Positions 12,401-19,974 of a stretch of 64,000 bases of DNA are shown one piece after another (the first letter of the stretch is position 1; each line of letters begins with the position of its first letter). Position numbers and translations under genes: made by a program. The stretch covers positions 100,947,637 through 101,011,636 of the forward strand of contig NC_133665.1 of assembly GCF_037893015.1 (NCBI RefSeq). Direction: 5' to 3'. This DNA is from Macrotis lagotis (lineage: Eukaryota; Chordata; Mammalia; Peramelemorphia; Peramelidae). Below the pieces are notes generated by a model that saw nothing but the letters and a program-made list of their open reading frames with translations, had not been told where the DNA came from and did not search any database.

Positions 12401-15400
12401 CCTGTGCCTTAGCTAGTCTATTCTATTCAAGCTGAGCTCACCCAGTGCTTATGGTGCCTGAGCTGGAGTAGTGTATTAATTCATTAACTTGGTCAACAAA
12501 TACCAACTGGGCATGGTTTATATATAAAGCACTAAAGAAAGAATTATAAAGTACAGGGATGAATAAAATACAACAGGTCAGTCTAGTATGAAGAGCTGAA
12601 TACATATAATTATTACAAGCAAAAGTAAAGAGCAAAATACTCTGGGAGTGATCATTAAAGGCCACTGGCATCAGGGAAGGTTTCATGGAACTGGCATTTG
12701 AATGGGCCTCAAAGATTTTGACAAATGGAACAGTAAAAAGTCAGATATGTGAAAGCTCTTTTATGAATTCCTTTTGAATTTCTCAATCCCTTTCTGAAAT
12801 CTCTCTCCTCTGAACTTCTATTGCACATATTCTTTTATTTTAAAACTAATTTTTATTTTTGAGCATTTCTTTAAAAAAATTTTTTTGAGTTTCAGATTCT
12901 CTTCCTCTCCTGCCCCTTCCCCACCCAACAAGAAGGCAAGAAATCCAACTGCACAATATCGTTTAAGTTGGCATTTTAGCCTATGATGTCTTAGAGTGAT
13001 TTTTGTTTTTAGGTTTTTTTGCAAGGCAATGGGGTTAAGTGGTTTGCCCAAGGCCACACAGCTAGGTAATTATTTTGGAGTGACTTTTAGTCATCTTGTT
13101 ACACACCTACACAGTTTTTCATGGTATCTCCTAGTTGTTTCTTTAGTTTAGGGCATAATTCATCTGGGTCATTTAGGAAAAGTCAGGTGTTTTCTCATCT
13201 CTTCCCTTCATCTTGGTCTTCAATGAATCATAAAACATCAGAGCAGGAAGGAACTGACCTAGTCTAATAGCCTCAACTTTAAGTCCAAATAAATAAGTTT
13301 CTCTCATCATTTCTACTTGGGGGATAAATTTATCAATACATAAACTGAGATTTCATTAGGTGTTTTGATTTTAGCAAAATAAGATCTGAGAACTCCTCTA
13401 CAGACAATATCAATGCTGGGGATAGGGGAAGAGATCATTCCATTTTAATTCAAATTTCTACCAATTCACTGGCAGATTTCCTTCAGTTTAGGGACATACT
13501 CTTAGGGTACACAGACATTTCACTAAGGCTGCTTTCCTTAATCTCTCTTCAAAGTTGAGAGAATTTCATGAGAATAGGCTTCTCTAAGTTGTTATTTCTC
13601 TCTCCTCAAATTACCTTCATTAAATTCTGCTCATGCCTTTTGCTTTCCAATCAGTCAGTTTCTGGTGCCGAATGGATACTTGGTGAATGAATTTGTCCAT
13701 TGTCAGAAAACCATCAAAGGTTAAGCTGATACTTAGTGGTCCAGCAGTATTCTATGCCTTTTACCTACTAAGGTGCCAGTCCTTGAGATAGAGACATCCC
13801 TTGGGAGAGGAGTAGTTCCCCTGGATATATTCTTTCCAGTAGTTTATGTAATCCCTCAGAGGGATCTGTTCTTTTGGATTAGAGTTGTATTCCTGGACAC
13901 TGCAGTTTGCAACAGGAACGACTGCATCCCCTGAAATAAACATAGATCCTTCTTACCAAAACACTAGCTGAGAAAAATCTTTTGCATCTTAGCTGTTCCT
14001 TTCTCCTCAGTCCTTCTCACCCTCCTCCAGAATGCCTTTCCCCCTTTTGTACCAAAGGCTGTCCTTTGACTAGGAGACACTAAGCTGAGGACCACCCATA
14101 TTCAAATTCTACCTCAGGCAGTTACTAGCTGTGTGACTCTGGGCCAGTCATTTAACAAGTTTGGCTGACTCAAGTTTCCTCAACTGAAAAAATGGGGATA
14201 ACAGCACCTACCTGCCCCCCCCCCCCCCCCCCCCCCCCAGAGAAGCTGTGAGGAACAAATGAGATATTTGTAAAGTGTTTAGCATAGTGCCTGCCAGATA
14301 ACTGGTGTTTAACAAAGACTGTTCAAGAACTTCCCCTATGAACCTATCTAAAATGAACAAATCTATAATGCTTCTATGTTCTGGACTTTGGAACTTCCTT
14401 GGTGCTTCTTTACTGTATTAATACATGGACCTTGTTCTGAAAGAACTTAGGATATACTTAGGGAGAAAAAACAAACACACATAAAACAATATATTATCTT
14501 TTATTTATATTAATCAGGTAGGATGTTAAGAGTAGATACCAACTGAGTTAAAAGCACAGTTGGATTTCAACAGGCTATGGGGAGGACTTTTGAAAAAAAT
14601 ATCAGATTTGTGATTTCATAGAAATAAGGAACTCAAAGAAGTCCAACCTTTTAAGGCAAATCAACAACCATTCCTACAAAGAACTAGTCTGAGAGTTGTC
14701 TAGGACTCCCAGGGATTGTGACCCAACCCATTGTGGGAAGATTGGAATGGAAGGGAGGGAATAGTAGCAGGTAAATGCCTCTAATGTGGATGATGATGAG
14801 GCTGGTCCTTCATTCTCAGAGATCACGACAACAGGGAGGTGATGGCATGATGAGCACAGGCATTGGATTTGAGTATGGGGGTGACTGTGTTAAATCACCA
14901 GTCTTACTTTCTCCTCCAGAGCCTTCTGGATGCAGTGGTCAGAAATGAATCAGGACAACTGGAGATGGCCCTGGATGTGAGGCAATCAGGGTTAGGTGAC
15001 TTGCCCAAGGTCACTAGCTAATAGTATCAAGAACACTAGATTCAGGAATACAAATCCAAGGATATGAATCCCATTAAGTTACTTTAAATATGCTTTTCAT
15101 AAGTAGTTATTTTACCTTAAATAAATCACTTTGATTTTTGGTTTCCTCATCTATAAGATGAATATACTGCTTGCTTGGCCTACCCTGGTAAAGATTAAGT
15201 GGAATAATGGATGTGGGGGGTGGCTAAGAGGTGGAGTACAAAAAAAAATTAAAAAAATATGGATGTAAAACCATGTAAAGTGATATAAAAACTTAAGCTG
15301 CAGGGATGGGTAGGGCAACAACCCTGAAGTCAGCAGTACCGGAGTTCAAATCCGGCCTCAGAAACTTAATAATTACTTAGCAGTATGGCCTTGGGCAAGC

Positions 15401-16257
15401 CACTTAACCCCATTTGCCTTGCAAAAAAACCAAAACAAAATTTAAGTTGTATAGATCTCATTTTATAATCCTTTGATGAAAGAAACAACTTCCTATGTTT
15501 TGTAGTGAGTTGTTGACCAGGTCTCTTTTCAATGAGTAATATATAAGCACTCCGTGTTTTATTTCCTATTTATTTTATTGCTCCTTTTTGGCCACTTGTC
15601 TGTAGTAATAATGTTTTTCCTTCATTTTAGATGAAAACCACAACATCAGGGAGGGGATGCCATGACAAGCACATAAATCAGATGCTGTGCTAAGTCACCT
15701 GTCTCACTCTCTCCTCCAGAGCCATCTGGATCCAGTGGTTGAATATAAATTAGGACAACTGGCGATGGCCCTGGATGAAGGCAATTCCTTTCTTCAAAAA
15801 CTATCCTGTAAATTCTCTGAAGGTAAAGACTTGTTCATTTATATTCTATTGGGCATTTCCCCAGAGTACACCTAGACCCTGCTTTAAGAAAATTACTAAG
15901 TACATAAATGAGATCTTGATTTTAACATTAAAAAGCAGCAAGTAAGTTAATGCCACTGGGCTGCTATTTGGATGGACTGAAATGCTTACCAAAATTCCAA
16001 AGGAGGTGATCCAAGTTAGGTTTTCCATCCTGGGTCACCCAGTGTTTCCTGCTTCCCCAGCCCTCGGTGAAGGCAGAGGAGAAAACGCAGGGGAAATTTG
16101 GAAGCAGATACCCTTTGAAAAAGTCCAAATAAGTGAAAGATGCTGCCTCGATGTAGTCCACACTCGCACGGGGTTGGCAAAACCTCTCATAGGCCGTCGG
16201 GCGGGTGCCCCGTCCGCCGAAGCACTTGCTGGCGTATACCCACGCTTCCCGATCCAT
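3274..16257 (-). CDS. JMJD4: JMJD4, JmjC-domain lysyl hydroxylase (five coding exons, 3' end off window)
   Basis: The coding parts are 16257-15990, 13930-13765, 11022-10897, 8765-8498 and 3420-3274. Together they give 325 residues with every intron GT/AG and all phases agreeing. The protein is recognised by family motifs: SSAFTEGWGSRKHWV (about 60-74), QEYNSNPKE (about 101-109), VYFSSDWLNEYWD, PFHADVFRSYSWSVN and FVPSGWHHQVYNLDDTISIN. The JmjC iron ligands are visible as H191 and D193 (HxD) and H271 (second H of GWHH), so the visible part looks catalytically intact. JMJD4 is known as a 2-oxoglutarate/Fe(II) oxygenase that hydroxylates a lysine of translation release factor eRF1. The known protein continues about 90 to 140 residues past the last exon here. 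That part, which should begin right after HCQ, was searched for in 1-3273 and not found, so it is probably beyond the left edge. The gene is divergent from SNAP47 and shares its CpG island. Confidence 0.95.
3584..3886 (+). pseudogene. 7SL RNA-derived retrocopy with duplicated 5' arm
   Basis: The segment follows signal recognition particle RNA nearly end to end. GTAGCCTCTGCTGCCGAGGAGG matches the 5' Alu domain, GGAGGGGCGAACCAGTCTGGGTCAG matches the S-domain GGAGGGGTGAACCGGCCCAGGTCGG, and CCACCTTGGGTGAAATAAGA with ATGTCTC matches the 3' CCAGCCTGGGCAACATAGCGAGACCCCGTCTC end. The 5' arm occurs twice in tandem (about 3587-3628 and 3629-3672). Imperfect A-rich flanks (AAGGAAAAGAA before, AAGAGAAACAAAGAA after) may be a target-site duplication. 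It is antisense in JMJD4 intron 4 and too diverged to be functional SRP RNA. Confidence 0.8.
3959..4098 (+). repeat. short CORE-SINE
   Basis: GGGCAGTTAGGTGGTGCAGT to TTAAATAAAACTTAAAAAAA, with a small internal deletion after GAGTTCAATGATTGCC. It ends in an A-rich tail. Confidence 0.85.
4588..4796 (+). repeat. older marsupial SINE, extended 3' type
   Basis: It has the SINE body (AGTGCTGGGCTTAAAGTCAGG...CTGGGCAAGTCACTTAGCCC) followed by the ATGATAAGCCATTCTGGGAT...GACTGAAAATGGCTGAACAA tail characteristic of an older marsupial tRNA-SINE subgroup. Confidence 0.75.
4800..6847. other. unassigned intronic stretch with decayed coding-like frames on minus
   Basis: No gene is supported. Minus-strand frames at 6538-6215 (107 codons, rich in charged residues, with YDLLDCSMTILCFKKWKK) and 5996-5799 (65 codons) lie in the same order and could be remnants of one retroposed or transposon ORF. 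I could not assign a family. Confidence 0.35.
6848..7000 (-). repeat. short CORE-SINE
   Basis: A full-length antisense copy runs from the T-rich tail (CTTTTTTAGGATTTTGCAAG) to TGCGCCACCTAGCTGCCC. Confidence 0.9.
7300..7405 (+). repeat. L2 3' end fragment
   Basis: CTCCCCAACTTAACTGTGAG...GGCTGGTACAATGCCTTTTA...GTCTAGCACAGGGA matches the usual L2 3' end layout. 7405-7530 (ATTTGCAAAATGAAGGGGTT...) is MIR-like. Confidence 0.6.
8165..8362 (-). repeat. MIR-like SINE
   Basis: TTATTAACCTCATTTTACATTTGAGGAAATCGAGGC...TTTGAACTTGGATCTTCC is the antisense MIR core. A second, weaker MIR copy sits at about 8020-8140. Confidence 0.7.
8498..8765 (-). CDS. JMJD4: JMJD4 coding exon 4, catalytic core
   Basis: This exon of 268 nt encodes residues 187-276. 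It holds all three predicted iron ligands: H191 and D193 in PFHADVF, and H271 in PSGWHHQVYNL. Between them are the GRKRWLLYPPGQEE segment (K208 lies where JmjC relatives contact the cosubstrate, by family inference) and the HGNLPYDITS loop. The acceptor is CTCCACAG|GACC and the donor is AATCTG|GTAAGA, so the exon ends in phase 0. Confidence 0.96.
8822..8871 (+). repeat. 5'-truncated CORE-SINE tail
   Basis: Only GGGGCAAGCCACTTAACCCC...GCCTTGCAAAA and a poly(A) remain. It lies 57 bp upstream of the JMJD4 exon 4 acceptor in the minus orientation. Confidence 0.8.
9020..9150 (+). repeat. MIR-like SINE
   Basis: ACTAGCTGTGTGATCTTGAACAAGTCAC...TTTCCTCACCTGAAAGATGAGG is the MIR core in sense orientation. 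Confidence 0.7.
9762..9915 (-). repeat. short CORE-SINE
   Basis: An antisense copy with TTTTAGGTTTTTTTCCCCCC at the tail, ending TGTGCCACCTAGCTGCCCC. Confidence 0.9.
10170..10560 (-). repeat. L2 fragment
   Basis: GAGCAGAGGCACTGAGGCAAG and GAGGAAGCCATGGAAGCTTATTAATG are familiar L2 sense-complement phrases. It contains an 11-G run at 10215-10225. 10560-10890 shows nothing recognisable. Confidence 0.5.
10897..11022 (-). CDS. JMJD4: JMJD4 coding exon 3
   Basis: This exon of 126 nt encodes residues 145-186 and two bases of W187, from SFPHDHVYTTPVYF to DYRFVYMGPKGS. The acceptor is CTCTTTTAAG|GAGTTTC and the donor is TCATG|GTAAAG. It forms the start of the JmjC double-stranded beta-helix just before the HxD motif. 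Confidence 0.95.
11325..11475 (+). repeat. L2 ORF 3' fragment
   Basis: GACCATGTCTGACCATGTTACTTCCTTGCTCAATGAGTTCTAATGG...CCCTACTGC matches the conserved L2 region encoding the end of ORF2. Confidence 0.6.
11515..11625 (-). repeat. MIR-like SINE
   Basis: GAGGCTAAGCTTCTAAGGTTACACAGTCAGGAAG...ACTTGAACCCAGGTC is an antisense MIR. A MIR-like sense copy is at 11755-11930. Confidence 0.65.
12290..12740. repeat. two L2 fragments in opposite orientation
   Basis: 12290-12440 is plus (CAATGGCTCCCCAATGC...CTTACTCCATCCTGTGCC). 12480-12740 is minus (GGCATCAGGGAAGGTTTCATGGAACTGGCATTTGAATGGGCC). Confidence 0.55.
13004..13073 (-). repeat. truncated CORE-SINE
   Basis: TTTTTAGGTTTTTTTGCAAG to CACACAGCTAGGTAATTATT; the half toward the tRNA-like head is missing. 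Confidence 0.85.
13225..13300 (-). repeat. L3/CR1 3' end
   Basis: AATCATAAAACATCAGAGCAGGAAGGAACTGACCTAGTCTAATAGC is the antisense CR1/L3 terminal signature. Confidence 0.55.
13765..13930 (-). CDS. JMJD4: JMJD4 coding exon 2
   Basis: This exon of 166 nt encodes residues 90-144 plus two bases of codon 145: DAVVPVANCSVQEYNSN through CLYLKDWHLS. The acceptor is TTTATTTCAG|GG and the donor is AGTAG|GTAAAA. The segment is the conserved region before the catalytic core. No frame damage is seen. Confidence 0.95.
14090..14310 (+). repeat. MIR-like SINE split by a poly(C) tract
   Basis: ACTAGCTGTGTGACTCTGGGCCAGTCATTTAAC...CCTCAACTGAAAAAATGGGGATAACAGCACCTACC, then 24 consecutive Cs (14215-14238), then AGAGAAGCTGTGAGGA...GTAAAGTGTTTAGCATAGTGCCTG. 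The C run has grown at a CCC-rich site of the element. Confidence 0.8.
14800..15030 (-). repeat. long-form marsupial CORE-SINE
   Basis: Same unit as 893-1192: GACAACAGGGAGGTGATGGC...CTTACTTTCTCCTCCAGAGC...CCCTGGATGTGAGGCAATCAGG...CTTGCCCAAGGTCAC. Confidence 0.75.
15305..15441 (+). repeat. CORE-SINE lacking its first bases
   Basis: CAACCCTGAAGTCAGCAGTACCGGAGTTCAAATCCGGCC to TTTGCCTTGCAAAAAAACC. Confidence 0.85.
15615..15783 (-). repeat. long-form CORE-SINE, partial
   Basis: ACAACATCAGGGAGGGGATGCCATGACAAGC...CTCTCTCCTCCAGAGCCATCTGGATCCAGTGG...GATGGCCCTGGATGAAGGCAA. It creates a chance 62-codon open frame. Confidence 0.75.
15990..16257 (-). CDS. JMJD4: JMJD4 coding exon 1
   Basis: This exon encodes residues 1-89 plus the first base of codon 90. 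The start ATG (complement of 16255-16257) has G at -3 and G at +4, a strong context, and begins MDRE as in the known mammalian protein. The frame stays open upstream to about 16401 but has no ATG there, only a TTG, which supports 16257 as the start. The donor reads TTTG|GTAAGC, with the intron beginning at 15989. The N-terminal 35 residues are poorly conserved; from SFTYLDFFKGYLLPNFPCVF onward the match is clear. The 5' UTR lies within the CpG island; its start is not determinable from sequence. Confidence 0.95.
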
Positions 16258-16394
16258 GCCTCCTGGGCACACAGGTGCCAGCCCAGCTCCTGCTGGGCCG
16301 GAAGCTGTTTTCAGCCGGATTTCTGGGCCCTTCAGCTGGGGGTGGGGGGCTTGCCGCGCAAAAGTGTTCCCACAAAGGGCGAGGAGGGGCGGAG

Positions 16395-16525
16395 GCAACA
16401 AGCCGGCCGCCAGGCCTTGGGAGTCCCGAGTCCCCGGTTCGAATCCCCGTTGTGGCCGCCGCCAGCTGTGTGACCGTCTCCGGGCCCACCCTTGTTAAGC
16501 GCCTACTGTTTGCCGGGCCCCAAGT
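16395..16525 (+). repeat. ancient GC-rich SINE remnant (MIR/CORE-like) inside the CpG island
   Basis: GAGTCCCGAGTCCCCGGTTCGAATCC followed by AGCTGTGTGACC resembles the tRNA-derived B-box and core of MIR/CORE-SINEs. It is followed by GTTAAGCGCCTACTGTTTGCCGGG, which resembles the 3' end shared by MIR and L2. CpGs survive here, unlike in copies outside the island, which suggests long residence in unmethylated DNA. Confidence 0.55.
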
Positions 16526-16672
16526 TAGGAAGCCATAATAAAAAGTCTCCTCCACACGGGAGAGCAGAAGCCGGGAGCTCCCGAGGACGCCCGGGGGCCT
16601 GCGGAGAGAGGCCGCCGGACACGCCCGCGCCTGCGCACAGCCGCCTTCCGCCTGCGCCGCACCGGCCGAACC

Positions 16673-16680
16673 ACTTCCGG
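16673..16680. promoter_or_regulatory. ETS-family site
   Basis: ACTTCCGG is a consensus ETS/GABP core (CCGGAAGT on the other strand) placed centrally in the island between the two genes. Confidence 0.6.
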
Positions 16681-16721
16681 AATGGTCGGGAGGGGAGTAA
16701 GAAGTTGGGAGCCTGGATGTG

Positions 16722-16729
16722 TGACGTAA
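16722..16729. promoter_or_regulatory. CRE-like site
   Basis: TGACGTAA is a close match to the CREB/ATF half-palindrome TGACGTCA, with the CpG core intact. It lies 3 bp after an ATG in the frame that runs on into SNAP47. Confidence 0.55.
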
Positions 16730-16784
16730 AATCGAGCGCGACGGCCAGGGGCAAGAGCAAGGCGGCGTCTAAGGGTCTGCTGCG

Positions 16785-16796
16785 TGCGCACGCGCA
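16785..16796. promoter_or_regulatory. NRF1 site
   Basis: TGCGCACGCGCA is a full match to the NRF1 consensus (YGCGCAYGCGCR). NRF1 sites are common in bidirectional CpG-island promoters. Confidence 0.7.
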
Positions 16797-16841
16797 CTGC
16801 GCTCTGACTGCCCCCCGGCGGCGGCGGCGGCGTGCGCTGGG

Positions 16842-16850
16842 CCGGAAGCG
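16842..16850. promoter_or_regulatory. second ETS-family site
   Basis: CCGGAAGCG is an ETS core in the orientation facing SNAP47, about 150 bp before the predicted first-exon donor. Confidence 0.5.
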
Positions 16851-16999
16851 CGCCCGGCGACGACGACAACAACAACAGCAGCCGGCGACCTCCCGGCCCC
16901 TTGGAGGACGCGTGGTCACTGGCTCCAGCTCTGCTCCGTATTTGACCCGCAGACCCGCGCAGACTACGGGACGGAGCCCCTCGCTTCGGAACGCCTCTG
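16850..16999 (+). other. SNAP47: predicted SNAP47 first exon (mostly or wholly 5' UTR), 5' end unknown
   Basis: A good donor, GCCTCTG|GTAACG, ends an exon at 16999 in the right half of the island, and an exon here is expected because coding begins only in the next exon. The start coordinate given is a placeholder within the island. The frame that joins in phase to the next exon is open throughout this segment and upstream to 16492. Confidence 0.5.
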
Positions 17000-17205
17000 G
17001 TAACGCGGCCCGACCCCCCCCCCCCGTTGCTATGGTGATGGAACTTTTCCTCCCCTCCCCCTTCCCGACACAGGGGAGTTTTGGGGGGAAGGCAATCCAT
17101 CAGCCTTCGAGCTCTGCGGGGGCCTTTCACAGACACTCCCCCCCTTTTCTGTGTTAGGAAACTGAGGTTCAGAGAGGGGGCTGGGGCTTATCTCTCAGCC
17201 AGTTC

Positions 17206-17590
17206 GGGGATTGGGGGGGAGTGAAGGGGGAAAAAGGAGGGGGTGGGGAGACTAATAGAGAATAACACCCCAGCCCTAACGGCGACTCTTTTCTTCATCC
17301 CTTTATGACTTCAAAAAAAAGGCGACCCTAGAGAGATGAGAACCCACATTGAACCCATTTTGAGGGATTAGGAGGGGGAATAGGGGGAGAAATTGGGGGG
17401 AGGGCTTCCTGTAGAGAAGTAAGGGAGGGGAGATGATGGCGGGGCTTTGGACAGAAAGTATCGAGGGAAGGACTGGAACGGTGGAGTGGATGGAGACTTG
17501 GAGGTCGGACCGGATAACAGAGGGAGGAGGCCCCCGGGGTGAGGGGCAGTAAGGGCAGGGAGAGAGGAGGGTCGTGGGAGATCAAGGGGG
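17206..17590 (+). other. G-rich, quadruplex-prone stretch downstream of the promoter
   Basis: The plus strand has repeated G runs. 17206-17249 has at least four runs of four or more Gs with short loops, and 17362-17405 again has runs of 3, 5, 5, 6 and 3 Gs. On the SNAP47 non-template strand just after the island, such G-skew is typical of R-loop and quadruplex formation. No gene is seen in 17050-17700. Confidence 0.5.
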
Positions 17591-17702
17591 CAGTGTCCCA
17601 CCGTATTGGGCTGTGTGAATATAGCAGCATTTTGTCCAGTCATTTTCAACTGGGACTCACTGAGCTATTCTTCGTATTGTGTCTGATGGAGCTGTTGTTC
17701 AT

Positions 17703-17840
17703 TTTTTTAAAATTTATTTTAATTAAAGATTTTTATTTATTTTGAGTTTTACAATTTTCCCCTAATCTTACTTCCCTCCCCCACCCCCACCCCACACATT
17801 AAGCAATTTGTCAGTCTTTACATTGTGTTTCCACGAATAA
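17703..17840 (-). mobile_element. L1 3' end, 5'-truncated
   Basis: TTTAATTAAAGATTTTTATT...TTTTACAATTTTCCCCTAATC...CCACCCCCACCCC...CAATTTGTCAGTCTTTACATTG matches the antisense 3' UTR also seen at 30150-30260. Confidence 0.65.
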
Positions 17841-17964
17841 CTGTTGTTCTTGTCAGATGAGGGAAGCAAATGGGAGAGGGAAAACAAAAGCAGCTAGCAC
17901 CCAGGGCTTCAGGTCTGTCAGAGGGCAGGTAAGTCTTTCTTTCTCTGCAAAAGGATAATATGAT

Positions 17965-18330
17965 TCTGGGTAGGTAAAGCCTAGAGATATTAAATGACTG
18001 ACCCAAGGTCACACAAATAGGTGTGCATCCTAATGCCTGTGCTTCCAGAACTTCAAGGAAACCTGATATCCCGGCAAATGGAGAGCTTTTTGTGAATGGA
18101 GGACACATTTTTTTTTGTTTTTGCTGCTTATCAGGTGTTTGCTTAATAAATATTTATTGATTGTTTCTAAAAACTGGTTGATTCATAGTCCAGCTACTAG
18201 CATAGAGAAAAGTGAGATTACCAGTTTTTCTTGGAAACCATCTTAGACTTCATAGGATCATAGATACAGTACCCAGAAGGAACCTTGGAGGTTACTAAAT
18301 CCAGCCTCCTTCAAGATCATTTCTACACCC
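17965..18330 (-). repeat. MIR remnant and L3/CR1 3' end
   Basis: 17965-18050 carries GACCCAAGGTCACACAAATAGG (MIR core). 18245-18330 carries GGATCATAGATACAG...AAGGAACCTTGGAGGTTACTAAATCCAGCC (L3/CR1 end). Confidence 0.55.
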
Positions 18331-19047
18331 TAAAAAAAGAAGGAAAAAGAATTTTTAGTTCCATATTTTTCCTCTTGTAAATTCAATTAACTAATATCAA
18401 CATTCAATAGAGTAAAAAGAACAAAAGATAATAATGCCATCAAATTCTGTTGTATAGTTTTGTTTTTAAAAGCATATTTTAGAATCACTTATTAACTATT
18501 GCCGTATTTATATCCCTTCCTCTAATTTTTTTAAAAATAATATGACCCTTTTATGTTTGTATTATATATTATATTTAGGAATTTGGAGCTTATTGTGATA
18601 TAGAAAATACTGGTTTAAATTTAATTTTACCAGATTTTCCAATTTTCCCTGTAGTTTTGGTTGAATGGGAGAGTCCTTAACCTAGTAATCAAGATTATCA
18701 CATAGTCAACTTCAGTATATCTGAGTCTTTTACCTAATCTGTTCTATTGTTCAACTTTTCTGGGGTTTTTTTTTTTTGGTCAGTGAAAGATAGTTGTGAT
18801 AGTTCTTCCTGCTTTATTGTATAGCTTCAGATCTGACACACTTAAGCCTCTTTCATTTTTTTTTTCCATTATTTTTGAAGATTCTTGAAGTCTTGCTCAG
18901 TTGGATGAATTTTGTTACATTTTTCTAGTTCTGTAAAGTAACCTTTTGGTAGTTTGTTATGATTCTAAATTTATACTTGAAGTCTTGTTCCATTAGATGA
19001 ATTTTTTAATTGATATTTAATATTTTTCCAAATATATATATATATAT

Positions 19048-19177
19048 ATTTTTTTAGGTTTTTTTTTGCAAGGCAAACCGGCTTAAGTGGCTTGCCCAAG
19101 GCCACACAGCTAGGTAATTATTAAGTGTCTGAGACCGGATTTGAACCCAGGTATTCCTGACTCCAGGGCCGGTGCTT
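19048..19177 (-). repeat. short CORE-SINE next to (AT)n
   Basis: TTTTTTTAGGTTTTTTTTTG to CTCCAGGGCCGGTGCTT; the tRNA-like head is missing. An ATATATAT tract precedes it. Confidence 0.88.
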
Positions 19178-19289
19178 GCTTTCCAATTATATATTATGAA
19201 AGTTTTTCAACATTCATCCATTTGCATATTTATAAGCCTAACCCTAACCCTCCCCTCAAACAATTTGGTAAAAGTTGTACATATACTTT

Positions 19290-19445
19290 ATTTTTTTTTA
19301 AATTTATTTAAGTCATTGGGGTTAAGTGACTTGCCCAAGGTCATATACAGTTAGGCAATTATTAAGTGTCTGAGACCAGATTTAAACTCAGGGCACCTCC
19401 TGACTCCAGGACCCGTGCTCTATCCACTGTGCCACCTAGCTGCCC
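19290..19445 (-). repeat. short CORE-SINE with target-site duplication
   Basis: An antisense copy flanked by direct repeats TGTACATATACTTT at 19276-19289 and 19446-19459. It inserted into the L1 3' UTR. Confidence 0.93.
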
Positions 19446-19580
19446 TGTACATATACTTTTGTGTTTAACATTTATATATTAGTCATTTTATGTTTGAGAA
19501 ATTGGAATGAAAGGAAAAGAAAGAAAACCATGGGATAGGAAGGAATTTAAGAGAAGGTTTTTTTTAAAAAAGTGAACAGT

Positions 19581-19738
19581 GGGGCGGCTAGGTGTCTCAG
19601 TGGATAAAGCACCGGCCCTGGAGTCAGGAGTACCTGGGTTCAAATCCGGTCTCAGACACTTAATAATTACCTAGCTGTGTGGCCTTGGGCAGACCACTTA
19701 ACCCCATTGCCTTGAAAACTCTTAAAAAAAAGTGATAA
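19581..19738 (+). repeat. short CORE-SINE with target-site duplication
   Basis: A sense copy (GGGGCGGCTAGGTGTCTCAG to CTTAAAAAAAAGTG) flanked by AAAAAAGTGAACA at 19566-19578 and 19739-19751. It inserted into the same L1. Confidence 0.93.
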
Positions 19739-19974
19739 AAAAAAGTGAACATAGTTTCTATCCATTCAGATTCTGTAGTTTTGGGGTTTTTTGGGGGGGG
19801 GTTGTTTTTTCTTCTGGATGTGAATGCATTGTCCATAAGAGGTCTCCTAGTGTTGTTCTTGATCTCTGAACTGCTGAGAGGAGTTGCATCCCTCATAGTT
19901 GATCAACTCACAGTGTTGTTAATGTGTACAGTGTTCTCTTGGTTTTGCTAGCTTTGCTTAGTATCAGATGAATT

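Larger units (their letters stand above)
16150..17050. promoter_or_regulatory. CpG island, shared bidirectional promoter of JMJD4 and SNAP47
   Basis: GC content and CpG frequency rise abruptly in an otherwise AT-rich, CpG-poor window. The island covers the JMJD4 start codon at its left end and the predicted SNAP47 first exon at its right end. No TATA box is seen. NRF1, ETS and CRE-like motifs cluster in 16670-16850, the space between the two outward-facing genes. This arrangement is typical of housekeeping bidirectional promoters. Exact transcription starts cannot be read from sequence. Confidence 0.9.
19180..19970 (-). mobile_element. L1 3' UTR interrupted by two SINEs
   Basis: The antisense L1 3' UTR (TTATGAAAGTTTTTCAACATTCATCCAT...GAAAACCATGGGATAGGAAGG...AACTGCTGAGAGGAGTTGCAT...TGTTAATGTGTACAGTGTTCTCTTGG) is collinear with 54590-55030. 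It is split by SINEs at 19290-19445 and 19581-19738. Confidence 0.8.

Noticed and set aside
16258..16401. Upstream extension of the JMJD4 frame
   Set aside because: The frame is open but begins at TTG, has no in-frame ATG, and overlaps the SINE-like remnant; the ATG at 16257 matches the known start.
16492..17157. Several long open frames on both strands in the CpG island (97 to 221 codons)
   Set aside because: High GC removes stop codons. They overlap each other in all frames, are compositionally biased (Arg, Pro, Ala) and most lack an ATG. Only the frame that continues into SNAP47 is kept, as a hypothesis.
19238..19253. Telomere-like CCTAACCCTAACCC
   Set aside because: Only two units, located in an L1 3' UTR; it is not an interstitial telomere array.
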